A stretch of DNA of 26,449 bases from Flavobacteriaceae bacterium UBA7446 (GCA_002478685.1 DLPY01000003.1:5957-32405); one strand, 5' to 3'. Numbered from the stretch's first letter, positions 15,703 to 23,471 are shown. Notes: generated from the sequence alone by a model not told the origin. Translations and numbers: made by a program.

Positions 15703-16931
15703 TATTCGTCTCTTAAGGCAATTATAGGTTTGATTTTGGCGGCACGTCGTGCGGGAATATATCCCGCTACTGCGCCAAAAAGGATTAAAATAAGCGTTGC
15801 AATAACGGCAGTGCTGGTGCTAATATATGGGTTAATGATAAAAAATTCTTCCAGGGAATCGCCGATTAGTGCAAGGGTCCCCACTCCTGTCAACAACCCT
15901 ATGTAGCCCGCAATAGTGGTAATAAAAACCGATTCGTGTAAAATCATGCCCACCACTGATTTGGGTGTTGCGCCAATCGCTTTGCGAATACCCAACTCCT
16001 TGGTGCGCTCTTTTACCACAAAAACCATGATATTGGAAATGCCAATAATGCCTGCTAATAAAGTTCCTAATCCCACAAAAGTTACAATGAGTTGTAGTAC
16101 ACTGGCAAACTTTTGGGTTTCTTTTAGGTCGGAAGCAACATTGCGAACATAAATTCCACTACGATCGTTAGGCGCGATATTGTGTTTTTTGCGCATAAAA
16201 CTATTCAATTTCTTTTCTAGTGCCATTGCGCCAGCGTAACCCAATTCAGGACGAAACGCTACAATGATTTGGTCAATGCGATCGTTACTTTTTTCTAGGC
16301 GTTGTCTCGTGGTATATGGAATATAAATAAGGCGTTCTTCATTATCGCCGCCCTCATCTTTAAATACGCCAACTACTTTGAAAGATACCCCTCCAACATC
16401 AATCTGCTCTCCTAAAGAAGGCTTGTTTCCAAATAAATCTTTTTCTACTAATCTGCCAATGGTAGCAAATTTGGTTTTGTTTTGCACGTCCGCCTCGTTG
16501 ATATAACGTCCATTGGTAATGATTGTTTTTTCGGCATATTGATGACCTGGTGCAACTGCTCTAATGGTGTAGTTGTTACTCTCCTTGCCTCGCTTTACAA
16601 GTGCGCCTCGGCTAATCTGTGGCGTGATGTAATCAATGAAAAAAGGAAAGTTTTGTTGAATATCGGTCAAGTCGTCATTTTTGAAAATAATGCGGCGCTT
16701 GGCTTTAAATCCACGATATGGTTTTTCAGTTTGCCCGGGATACAAAAAAACTGTATTGGTTGAATCATCTAAAAAAAATTGCTCAAAAGAATTTTTAAGT
16801 CCGTTGCCAAACCCAAAAAGCAAAACAAAAATGAAAATACCCATAGCTATAGTAAACCCTGATAGTATTGCGCGCAATTTGTTCTTGCGTAGGGTATAAA
16901 ACATTTCTTGCCAACGGTCTCTATTTAACAT
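15702..16931 (-). CDS. MacB-type ABC transporter permease (first copy)
   Basis: A 409-residue paralogue of the downstream permease with the same design: N-terminal helix (LRAILSGFTIAMGIFIFVLL), periplasmic MacB_PCD domain, coupling motif ERTKELGIRKAIGATPKSVV and three C-terminal FtsX-type helices ending PARRAAKIKPIIALRDE. I used the ATG at 16931, which gives the same MLNRDRWQEM beginning as the partner (MFKILFDRDTWQEI) and overlaps the ATPase stop by 11 bases. The upstream in-frame start at 16973 would lie inside the ATPase gene. Sequence divergence from the second copy suggests an old duplication and a two-subunit membrane channel. Confidence 0.92.
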   Translation of the reverse strand: MLNRDRWQEMFYTLRKNKLRAILSGFTIAMGIFIFVLLFGFGNGLKNSFEQFFLDDSTNTVFLYPGQTEKPYRGFKAKRRIIFKNDDLTDIQQNFPFFIDYITPQISRGALVKRGKESNNYTIRAVAPGHQYAEKTIITNGRYINEADVQNKTKFATIGRLVEKDLFGNKPSLGEQIDVGGVSFKVVGVFKDEGGDNEERLIYIPYTTRQRLEKSNDRIDQIIVAFRPELGYAGAMALEKKLNSFMRKKHNIAPNDRSGIYVRNVASDLKETQKFASVLQLIVTFVGLGTLLAGIIGISNIMVFVVKERTKELGIRKAIGATPKSVVGMILHESVFITTIAGYIGLLTGVGTLALIGDSLEEFFIINPYISTSTAVIATLILILFGAVAGYIPARRAAKIKPIIALRDE

Positions 16932-17625
16932 ACGAATTGGCTCTAACTTGTTTGATCTTTTTGTCTTCCACAATCACGCCGTCACGCAAATGCACAATGC
17001 GTTTGCACATATTAGCAATATCTTTTTCGTGCGTTACAATAAGCAGCGTAATTCCTGTGTCGTTAATTGTTTGTAACACATCCATAAGCTCGTAAGAAGT
17101 TTTGGAGTCTAACGCTCCAGTGGGTTCATCGGCTAACAATACTTTAGGCTCTGATACCAGTGCACGCGCAATGGCAACACGCTGTTTTTGCCCGCCTGAA
17201 AGTTCGTTAGGGTGATGTGTTGCCCATGGGCCTAACCCAACCTTTTCCAAAAATTTTTGTGCACGCTCTTGACGATCTTTACGTCCAATCTTTTGATAGT
17301 ACAGCGGAAGCATCACATTCTCAAGTGCTGTTTTGTACGAAATCAAGTTGAAGGACTGAAATACAAATCCCAAAAACTTGTTGCGGTAAATGGCAGCTTT
17401 CGTTTCGTCAAGGTTTTTGATAGGCTCTTTATCTAAAGTATAGGAGCCAGAGTCCGCAACGTCCAACATGCCCAAAATATTAAGTAATGTAGATTTGCCA
17501 GATCCCGAAGATCCCATAATGGCAACCATTTCGCCTTGTTGAACGTCAAAACTTATACCCTTTAATACATGAAGCGTACTTCGTCCCATAGCATAGGACT
17601 TGTGCAATTCTTTTATATTTATCAC
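16921..17625 (-). CDS. ABC transporter ATP-binding subunit (MacB/LolD type)
   Basis: Powers the pump formed by the two downstream permeases. The 234-residue protein has every catalytic element: Walker A GSSGSGKST (38-46), Q-loop Gln90 (FVFQSFNLI), signature LSGGQKQRV (142-150), Walker B VLLADE (162-167), the D-loop GALDS and switch His199 (IVTHEKD). FQSFNLI and ADEPTGALDS are typical of the MacB/LolD export branch. The start is a GTG at 17625; no ATG exists at the right place. It is the first gene of the efflux operon and follows the respiratory operon by 68 bases. Confidence 0.95.
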   Translation of the reverse strand: MINIKELHKSYAMGRSTLHVLKGISFDVQQGEMVAIMGSSGSGKSTLLNILGMLDVADSGSYTLDKEPIKNLDETKAAIYRNKFLGFVFQSFNLISYKTALENVMLPLYYQKIGRKDRQERAQKFLEKVGLGPWATHHPNELSGGQKQRVAIARALVSEPKVLLADEPTGALDSKTSYELMDVLQTINDTGITLLIVTHEKDIANMCKRIVHLRDGVIVEDKKIKQVRANSYVK

Positions 17626-17693
17626 TGGAAAGATATTAGGTTAACTACATCCCTGTTCACATTTAACGATCCATTAATAAATATGTTACAAAC

Positions 17694-17891
17694 TTATTTT
17701 TTTTTGTAGAACTGTCGATATACAGCATAGCCGACAACAGCAACAAGTATGTAGGGTATCACCATCAAATACACAATACCATCGTTTAAGCTTTTGGCGG
17801 TTTCGGCATCAGCACCAGTTTCTAAAACTGCGCGGCACATAGCGCACTGCAATCCCAAAAGACCATAAAAAAGTGATGTTAAGACGGACAA
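17694..17891 (-). CDS. Small two-helix membrane protein with CxxC (oxidase operon)
   Basis: A 65-residue protein with two membrane helices (about 5-22 and 38-57) and a basic C-terminus (YRQFYKKK). The first helix carries the pair Cys16-Cys19 in LQCAMCRAVLE; a loop with NDGIVYLM follows. I recognise the motif as one conserved in Bacteroidota proteins that lie next to DUF420 and SCO genes, but no function is known to me. Position and the CxxC suggest copper handling or redox work for the oxidase; that is inference. No ATG is available before residue 18, so a TTG at 17891, one base past the DUF420 stop, is the likely start. It is the last gene of the respiratory operon. Confidence 0.72.
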   Translation of the reverse strand: MSVLTSLFYGLLGLQCAMCRAVLETGADAETAKSLNDGIVYLMVIPYILVAVVGYAVYRQFYKKK

Positions 17892-17892
17892 A

Positions 17893-18417
17893 TTAAGCGT
17901 AATAAGGTACTATCATCAAATACACAATAACTCCTGTAACAGCAACATAAAGCCAAATAGGAAATGTTACTTTTGAGAGGCGTTTGTGTGCCTTAAAATC
18001 ACGAAGCACAGCATGTTTGTACGTGAACAACACCAACGGAATTAGTGCAACAGAAAGTAAAATGTGCGTTATCAGTATAAAGAAATACACATATCTAATA
18101 AACCCTTGTCCTCCGTAAGGAGTAGAGTCTGATGTGATATGATAGGCAATATACATCAGCAAAAAAAGCAGTGATAAAAAGATATTGATTTTCATCAGTC
18201 TTTCATGAACTTTTCGGTTACCTTGTTTGATTTGCACAACAGCAAGCACCAACAAGATAGCTGTAATACCATTTATAGTAGCATAGATTGGTGGAAGCAT
18301 ATCTAGTGGTGCAACATTAGGAATACGAATGGTAAATAACACTGCAACCACTATCGGAATTACAATAGAAACAGTAATTATAATTGCGTTATACCTTTTT
18401 AATGATTTATTATTCAT
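17893..18417 (-). CDS. DUF420 membrane protein
   Basis: A 174-residue protein with five predicted membrane helices (about 10-30, 42-62, 78-96, 107-131, 149-170). Histidines cluster at the helix ends: KVHERLM, AYHITS, ITHILLS and KHAVLRDFKAHKRLSK. The closing segment PIWLYVAVTGVIVYLMIVPYY is typical of the DUF420 family (B. subtilis YozB type), often found beside SCO and cytochrome oxidase genes. The histidines could bind haem or copper, but the molecular role is not established. Its ATG overlaps the SCO stop by eight bases, so the two are translationally coupled. Confidence 0.9.
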   Translation of the reverse strand: MNNKSLKRYNAIIITVSIVIPIVVAVLFTIRIPNVAPLDMLPPIYATINGITAILLVLAVVQIKQGNRKVHERLMKINIFLSLLFLLMYIAYHITSDSTPYGGQGFIRYVYFFILITHILLSVALIPLVLFTYKHAVLRDFKAHKRLSKVTFPIWLYVAVTGVIVYLMIVPYYA

Positions 18418-19108
18418 TATGTAGCAATTTTTGAATATCCTTCAATAGCATATCTGTGCCCTGTATATCAAGTTCAGATTCGGTTAGACCTAAGTAGTAG
18501 ACAATTGGATTACCGAAGGAATCTTTTCTCGAACGAAGGTAACCATTTTGATCCACTAAGGCAAAATATCCTTGATGTTCAAATCCACCTGCTATATTTG
18601 GATTAATTCCTGCAAAAATATTAAATCCAGAATTTGCCAAACTATAAATGGTATCTGCATCACCAGTAAGGAAATGCCAATTTTGGCTAAAAACACCCAA
18701 ATTTTCAGCGTAACGTTTAAGTTGCTCGGGCGTATCTTTTTCAGGATCAATAGTAAACGAAGCAATGCCAAAATCATCCCGATTTCCAAACGCCTCCTCT
18801 AAACGTTTCATATTGGCATTCATTATTGGACATATTGTAGGACAGGTAGTAAAGAAAAATTCAATGACATACACTTTGCCCAAATAATCTTCGTTGGAAA
18901 TCAAGCGTCCATCTTGATTGGTAAACACAAAATCTGGGACGCGCTTTGCCTCACCATTAAGTTTAATAAAAGATAGTGCCGCAGGTGCGCTCAATCTGTT
19001 GTTGTCTACCAAATTGGACTGTTGAAAACGGTCGATGATGCGGGGAACGAAAATGATACCAAACACCAAAACAATAAATGCAACAGCAATGTAAGAATAG
19101 CGACGCAT
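18410..19108 (-). CDS. SCO1/SenC/PrrC-family copper chaperone
   Basis: A membrane-anchored thioredoxin-fold protein that delivers copper to, or keeps reduced, the CuA site of cytochrome c oxidase subunit II. The 232-residue chain has an N-terminal anchor (YIAVAFIVLVFGIIFV), the metal-binding cysteines Cys89 and Cys93 in TTCPTICPIM, the conserved SFTIDPEKDTPEQLKRYA segment, and the third ligand His178 in GGFEHQGYFALVD. All three copper ligands are therefore intact. It is separated by two bases from the cysteine-free SCO-like gene upstream and overlaps the DUF420 gene downstream. Confidence 0.94.
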   Translation of the reverse strand: MRRYSYIAVAFIVLVFGIIFVPRIIDRFQQSNLVDNNRLSAPAALSFIKLNGEAKRVPDFVFTNQDGRLISNEDYLGKVYVIEFFFTTCPTICPIMNANMKRLEEAFGNRDDFGIASFTIDPEKDTPEQLKRYAENLGVFSQNWHFLTGDADTIYSLANSGFNIFAGINPNIAGGFEHQGYFALVDQNGYLRSRKDSFGNPIVYYLGLTESELDIQGTDMLLKDIQKLLHNE

Positions 19109-19110
19109 AC

Positions 19111-19734
19111 TTATGGCTTTCTAACTTGATTATATTTTTTTAGCGCCAAACGATATTCCGCCAAAATAACCTTTACGTCGTCCACCATGTTGTTATTGAT
19201 ATCGGCAACAGAACGCGCATCGTAACCAAAAAAATCATCATCATCTCTGCCGCGAAGATTGGCGTCTCTATCAATAATAAACACAAATGGATTGGCTAAG
19301 TTCGTATCAAGCGATAAGGGTAAATTCAAGCTTCTAAAGATGTGCTGAAGATCATCGGGTGCCAAAAAAACAAAATTCCAACGAGACATATCGGTTCCGG
19401 TAGTACCTTCGAGTTCCGCCTTAAGATTTTCTGCTTGAGTCTCTGTACCCTCGGGCAAAGCAATCAAAAATTGAAAGTCTGCAAACTGATAAAACCGCTT
19501 ATAGATTTTTTGATTGAGGTTTAATGCCAATACTTTTTTGTCTTGCAAAACATTGCCGAAAAAGCCTAAAACAGTGATGCGATCTTTAAACTGTGCATCG
19601 CTATATTCCCCTATTTCCTCAACATTTTGAGTTAGTACAGGAAGCTTAGCAAAGTGATTTACACCCGAAGCAAAAAACAAATACACCACTAGCGGAAAAA
19701 CAAAAAGTATTGCTAAAACAATGTGTTTTTTCAT
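19111..19734 (-). CDS. Cysteine-free SCO-like anchored protein
   Basis: A 207-residue protein with an N-terminal membrane helix (IVLAILFVFPLVVYLFFA) and a soluble domain outside. It looks like a thioredoxin/SCO fold stripped of its active site. The strand ITVLGFFGNVL (53-63) lines up with the place where the neighbouring SCO has VIEFFFTTCPTIC, and PFVFIIDRDANLRGRDD (149-165) resembles the SCO strand before the C-terminus. There is no cysteine anywhere in the chain. It lies between the subunit IV gene and the true SCO gene, eight bases after the former and two before the latter. I know of no assigned function; a structural or assembly role alongside the active SCO is a reasonable guess. Confidence 0.72.
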   Translation of the reverse strand: MKKHIVLAILFVFPLVVYLFFASGVNHFAKLPVLTQNVEEIGEYSDAQFKDRITVLGFFGNVLQDKKVLALNLNQKIYKRFYQFADFQFLIALPEGTETQAENLKAELEGTTGTDMSRWNFVFLAPDDLQHIFRSLNLPLSLDTNLANPFVFIIDRDANLRGRDDDDFFGYDARSVADINNNMVDDVKVILAEYRLALKKYNQVRKP

Positions 19735-19741
19735 GTGCTGA

Positions 19742-20116
19742 TTAAAAATTCCAGCTTACAAATCCGTCAAACATAATGTTGTAAATGTAGTCGGCTTCGA
19801 CAAGTAGAATAAAAATTAGGTACGGAATAAGAATTAAAAGCGGCAACACGATAGACGAGGTAAAGCTGCGCTTTTCGTCACGCAAGTGCATAAAGTCCCA
19901 TGCAATATAATACGCTTTTACAATCGTTAAAACGATAAATATCCAGTTTAGTCCTTTCATGCCAAACACAGGCGTAAGTAAAAAGGCGGGCTTGATGATA
20001 CCAAGTGCCACTTCGATAGCAGTTACGATTGAAAGAAAAATGAGTACACCCCAAATTTTTTGTACATTAGATTTGAAAGTTATAAGTCCGCGGAAAATAG
20101 AAAGTTTATGTGCCAT
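19742..20116 (-). CDS. Cytochrome c oxidase subunit IV family protein
   Basis: A 124-residue membrane protein with three helices (about 18-38, 56-74, 86-103). The pattern KIWGVLIFLSIVTAIEVALG and IFIVLTIVKAYYIAWDFMHL is typical of prokaryotic COX4-type subunits, which stabilise the oxidase and are not catalytic. The ATG at 20116 (MAHKLSIFRG) is chosen over 20158, which lies within the cox3 gene; cox3 stops only one base before it. It is part of the ctaB-to-DUF420 operon. Confidence 0.9.
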   Translation of the reverse strand: MAHKLSIFRGLITFKSNVQKIWGVLIFLSIVTAIEVALGIIKPAFLLTPVFGMKGLNWIFIVLTIVKAYYIAWDFMHLRDEKRSFTSSIVLPLLILIPYLIFILLVEADYIYNIMFDGFVSWNF

Positions 20117-20117
20117 G

Positions 20118-21098
20118 CTATACAAGATAAAAGAAGGTAAATACAAAAACCCAAACAAGGTCTACAAAGTGCCAGTACAGTCCAACTTTTTCAACCATTT
20201 CGTAATGTCCTCGCCTTTCATAAGTGCCTAACAGCACATTAAAAAAGATAATCCCGTTAATAACTACACCTGAAAAAACGTGAAAGCCGTGAAAGCCTGT
20301 GATGAAAAAGAAGAAGTCTGCAAAGAGACGATTTCCATATTCATTTCGAATCAAATTTGCGCCTTCCACCACATTTACTGCTTGAGAAAGTTTTGCCTCG
20401 GAAGCTGCTCGGTCTAAAACAATTTTATGGCCTGTTCCGGCATCAATCATTTCGGTTTTAATACGCAAATCAGGATTTGCCAAAAAGCCTTGTTGCACCT
20501 CTGCTACCGTGTATGTTAGAAGTGTGGCTTCGTCAACATACCAAAGTCCGTTATAGGCAGAATGTTGGGAACGGTCTGTTGGTTGCGTAGTTGCAAAATA
20601 AGAAAGTGCTACTCGCTCTCCAGAATCAGCAGAAACAAACTGCAAAATTTGTCCCCCTTTGGTTTCTACCGCACCATATTCACCTTTGATAAAGTTTTTC
20701 CACTCCCAAGCCTGAGAGCCTACAAATACTGCTCCACCAAGAATGGTAAGCAGCATATATACAGCAACTTTGTTTTTCTGCATTTTATGACCCGCGTCTA
20801 CTGCAAGAACCATAGTTACCGACGAGAAAATAAGGATAAACGTCATCAATGCTACATAATACATCGGTGCATTAACCCCATGTAAAAAGGGGAAGTGATA
20901 AAATACTTCATCGGCAATAGGCCATGAATCAATGTTTTTAAAGCGAGAAAAGCCATAAGCGACAAGAAAACCAGAAAAAGTTAGGGCATCTGATACAATG
21001 AAAAACCACATCATCATTTTACCATAAGATGCATTCAGTGGCTTGTTTCCTCCGTCCCAGACATTCTCGTTTTCTACTATGTTAGTTGTTGCTTGCAT
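20118..21098 (-). CDS. Cytochrome c oxidase subunit III, long form
   Basis: A 326-residue haem-copper oxidase subunit III. Conserved membrane segments are GKMMMWFFIVSDALTFSGFL, the SQAWEWKNFIKGEYG helix end, the FHGFHVFSGVVINGIIF helix and the final VGLYWHFVDLVWVFVFTFFYL. Between the WEWKNFI motif and the FHGFHV helix is a hydrophilic insert of about 100 residues (roughly 145-245) without membrane character, making the protein far longer than the plain 191-residue subunit III encoded next to it. Subunit III stabilises proton uptake and is not catalytic. The catalytic subunits I and II are not in this window. Confidence 0.93.
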   Translation of the reverse strand: MQATTNIVENENVWDGGNKPLNASYGKMMMWFFIVSDALTFSGFLVAYGFSRFKNIDSWPIADEVFYHFPFLHGVNAPMYYVALMTFILIFSSVTMVLAVDAGHKMQKNKVAVYMLLTILGGAVFVGSQAWEWKNFIKGEYGAVETKGGQILQFVSADSGERVALSYFATTQPTDRSQHSAYNGLWYVDEATLLTYTVAEVQQGFLANPDLRIKTEMIDAGTGHKIVLDRAASEAKLSQAVNVVEGANLIRNEYGNRLFADFFFFITGFHGFHVFSGVVINGIIFFNVLLGTYERRGHYEMVEKVGLYWHFVDLVWVFVFTFFYLV

Positions 21099-21142
21099 GT
21101 GTGGATATCGGTTAAATTGAGTGTAAAATTACGTATTAAACT

Positions 21143-21718
21143 TTATCTTAAAAAGAATAAGAACACAAATAAATAGAGCCATAAAAAGCCTAGAAAATGC
21201 CAAAAGGTATGTGCCAACACAAAACCTAATGGTTTACTCTGATAAACCTCTTTTAAGTGGCGCACAAGCACCACCAAAAGCACTATAATACCTCCAATTA
21301 GGTGTGCGAAGTGAGTGATGACGAGTACATACAAAAACGATGTGGTTACGGTGCTTTCTGCTCCTGTAAAATAGTAGCCGTCTGCTACAATACTGCTAAA
21401 ACCAACCCACTGGCTTATGGAAAACACTACCGCCAAGGCTAAGGTAATAAGTGTATAAAGTGTAACGCCTTTGGCATTATCCGCCTTTAGCATTTTAAAT
21501 GCCATCCAAAAGGTAAAACTACTAACCAAGATAACCAAAGTACTAAGGTGAAATGCTGCGGGAAGTGCAAAATCTATAAGCCAATCCGGGCGCGCTTTAC
21601 TCACTACGTAGGCACTTGTTAGTCCAGCAAACATCATGGTCATACTGATCATGGAAAACCAAAGCATCATTTTTTTAGCTTTTGCCTGAGGCGTTAAAAG
21701 AGAAGGGTGAAAACTCAT
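21143..21718 (-). CDS. Cytochrome c oxidase subunit III, short form
   Basis: A 191-residue five-helix subunit III. It contains KKMMLWFSMISMTMMFAGL, ISQWVGFSSIVADGYYF, ITHFAHLIGGIIVLLVVL and the terminal HTFWHFLGFLWLYLFVFLFF, all typical. It begins directly at the ctaB stop (no gap) and precedes the long subunit III gene by 44 bases. Two different subunit III genes in tandem suggest that both are used in one caa3/cbb3-like or aa3 enzyme, or that one replaces the other under different conditions; the sequence does not decide. Confidence 0.93.
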   Translation of the reverse strand: MSFHPSLLTPQAKAKKMMLWFSMISMTMMFAGLTSAYVVSKARPDWLIDFALPAAFHLSTLVILVSSFTFWMAFKMLKADNAKGVTLYTLITLALAVVFSISQWVGFSSIVADGYYFTGAESTVTTSFLYVLVITHFAHLIGGIIVLLVVLVRHLKEVYQSKPLGFVLAHTFWHFLGFLWLYLFVFLFFLR

Positions 21719-22612
21719 CTATATAAATTTATCTATAACGTAAATCCATTGTATTGCAGTAATATACACAATACTCACAAACATTAATTTTTTGGCATTG
21801 GCTATGGAATGATTTTTATATAAACGTAATCCTGCCCATAAGAACACCAATCCAACTGCGGCAACCGCAGTTGCCCACACTACTGAAAGCTGCAATGCTC
21901 CGCTGATGCCAAACACTGGAACTATGGAAATCACAATCGTCCAAAGGGTATACAAAATAATCTGTAGTGCGGTGGCATTGTCTGGTTTCCCAGTGGGTAA
22001 CATATTGATTCCCGCTTTTTGATAATCGTCGTGCATCATCCATCCAATTGCCCAAAAATGAGGAAACTGCCAAAAAAACTGAATCATAAACAAAATCCCT
22101 GGTTCCAAACCAAAACTACCTGTTGCAGACACCCAACCTAACATAAAAGGTATAGCTCCAGGAATAGCGCCAACAAATACCGAAAGTGGTGTTATGGTCT
22201 TAAGGGGAGTGTAGGCACAGGTGTATAAAAAAACCGAAATAGCCCCAAACATGGCAGTCTTGGGGTTGAGAAAATACAAAACAGTAAGTCCCAAAACGAG
22301 TAGCATCACTGCAATGCCAAAAGCTACTGGAACCGACATCCTTCCTGCGGGAATGGGTCGGTTTTGGGTGCGAATCATTTTAGCATCAATTTCTTTTTCA
22401 ATGATTTGGTTAAACACATTTGAAGCCCCTGCCAAGCCATACCCTCCAACCGAAAGCAGCAATAAGTGCCACATATTGGGTGATGGTACCGCCAACAAAT
22501 ACCCCGCCATGGAAGAAAATACCACACTTAGCGTAAGACGTGCTTTGGTAAGCAGTAGCACATCTTTTGTAATAAGCGAAAGTGTAGGCGATTTTTGGGT
22601 GTCTGCAAGCAT
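21719..22612 (-). CDS. ctaB: Protoheme IX farnesyltransferase (haem O synthase)
   Basis: Adds a farnesyl group to haem B to give haem O, the precursor of haem A for the oxidase, in the inner membrane. The 297-residue protein has about nine hydrophobic helices. The first Asp-rich motif runs from Asn65 through Asp76 (EKEIDAKMIRTQNRPIPAG), and the second is MMHDDYQKAGINMLPTG. The ATG at 22612 gives a normal length. It is the first gene of the oxidase assembly operon and has a good promoter immediately upstream. The short cox3 gene follows with no gap. Confidence 0.96.
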   Translation of the reverse strand: MLADTQKSPTLSLITKDVLLLTKARLTLSVVFSSMAGYLLAVPSPNMWHLLLLSVGGYGLAGASNVFNQIIEKEIDAKMIRTQNRPIPAGRMSVPVAFGIAVMLLVLGLTVLYFLNPKTAMFGAISVFLYTCAYTPLKTITPLSVFVGAIPGAIPFMLGWVSATGSFGLEPGILFMIQFFWQFPHFWAIGWMMHDDYQKAGINMLPTGKPDNATALQIILYTLWTIVISIVPVFGISGALQLSVVWATAVAAVGLVFLWAGLRLYKNHSIANAKKLMFVSIVYITAIQWIYVIDKFI

Positions 22613-22635
22613 AATACACTTGTGCGTTTAGGTTG

Positions 22636-22666
22636 CAAAGATACTATACAAAAGCTGCTTGCGCAA
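22636..22666 (-). promoter_or_regulatory. Promoter of the ctaB oxidase operon (-33 TTG, -7 TATCTTTG)
   Basis: On the minus strand TATCTTTG (22636-22643) is a full match to TAnnTTTG, and TTG at 22664-22666 stands 20 bases upstream as the -33 element. The predicted transcript start, around 22631, leaves a leader of about 20 bases before the ctaB ATG. It should drive the eight-gene operon down to about 17694, and perhaps further into the efflux operon. Confidence 0.65.
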
Positions 22667-22706
22667 TGCTAATGGTTCAAAACAAATACTTATACGTAAC
22701 GGCGGC

Positions 22707-23408
22707 TTACTGCAGACGGAAAGTTATGGGAATGCTAAACGGCACTCGTACAGGACGTCCGCGTTGTTTTCCTGGTGTCATTCTTGGAAGCTTTGAAATA
22801 ATTCGGTTGGCTTCTTTCTCTAAGTTTTTATCTGGACCTCTAGTGCGAATGCTTGTAATAGAGCCATCTTTGGCAATTACAAACTGTACATATACACGTC
22901 CCTGAACACCCATCTCTTGGGCAATTTCGGGATAACGGAAATTTTTAGCAATATGTCGTTGAATCTTATCTTGAAAGCACTTTCTGCGTTCTGATTTTTT
23001 GACACGTTCACAACCTGGGAAAAGCGGAACATCTTCAATGATGGCAAAAGGCACGTCAACGTCTAGTTCCTCTTCTAGTACCTCCACTTCTTCAATAATT
23101 TCCTCTTGTGTGGTTTCGGTAGACTCAATCACGGTTTCCTCAACCTCCTCTTCGTCTTCTACCACTTCAATAATTTCAGGTGCTGGAGGTGGTGGCGGTG
23201 GTGGCGGTGTTTTAAGCTGTTCTGTCAGCGGCACTTCCTCATCGTTATCATCTTCAACGTCAAGAGCCTCGTAGCCATAATTAGATTTGTCATATGTTTT
23301 CCACTCGATACTTTGCCAAGCAATGAACAAAACTGCACAGAGTCCAATGGCAAAATACAGATTACTGTTTTTTCTTAAATCAACTTTAGGATTTTTCTTT
23401 GGTTGCAT
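22707..23408 (-). CDS. tonB: Energy transducer TonB
   Basis: Passes proton-motive energy from ExbBD to TonB-dependent outer-membrane receptors. The 233-residue protein has a cytosolic basic start (MQPKKNPKVDLRKNS), one membrane anchor (LYFAIGLCAVLFIAWQSI), then a linker starting with an eight-proline run (residues 68-75) and continuing as a very acidic Glu/Val-rich stretch (about 79-118). The TonB C-terminal domain follows (about 145-233; FRYPEIAQEMGVQGRVYVQF, DGSITSIRTRG). The Bacteroidota hallmark VPLFPGCERVKKSERRKC has Cys133 and Cys144. It lies downstream of gcvH and sprA, separated by a stem-loop. Confidence 0.94.
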   Translation of the reverse strand: MQPKKNPKVDLRKNSNLYFAIGLCAVLFIAWQSIEWKTYDKSNYGYEALDVEDDNDEEVPLTEQLKTPPPPPPPPAPEIIEVVEDEEEVEETVIESTETTQEEIIEEVEVLEEELDVDVPFAIIEDVPLFPGCERVKKSERRKCFQDKIQRHIAKNFRYPEIAQEMGVQGRVYVQFVIAKDGSITSIRTRGPDKNLEKEANRIISKLPRMTPGKQRGRPVRVPFSIPITFRLQ

Positions 23409-23437
23409 TTGAATTTTTTAGCTTAGGGCTAAAATAA

Positions 23438-23457
23438 TAATTTTAATATTAAAATTA
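23438..23457. repeat. AT-only perfect palindrome upstream of tonB
   Basis: Twenty bases form an exact inverted repeat centred on AATATT (TAATTTTAAT and its reverse complement). It lies about 30 bases upstream of the tonB start in the only stretch between gcvH and tonB. It could be a regulator site or just AT-rich filler. Confidence 0.4.
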
Positions 23458-23471
23458 AATAAATCTATTTG

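Noticed and set aside
17626..17693. Possible promoter box TATCTTTC before the ABC ATPase gene
   Set aside because: The last position of the -7 consensus is wrong and no -33 is present, so read-through from the oxidase operon is equally likely.
22221..22631. 136-residue plus-strand ORF over ctaB
   Set aside because: It lies entirely antisense to the ctaB gene and its promoter and has no family features; ctaB is certain.
23106..23378. Plus-strand ORFs rich in Trp, Gly and Ser
   Set aside because: They are the antisense of the TonB poly-proline and acidic linker, where low-complexity codons keep other frames open.
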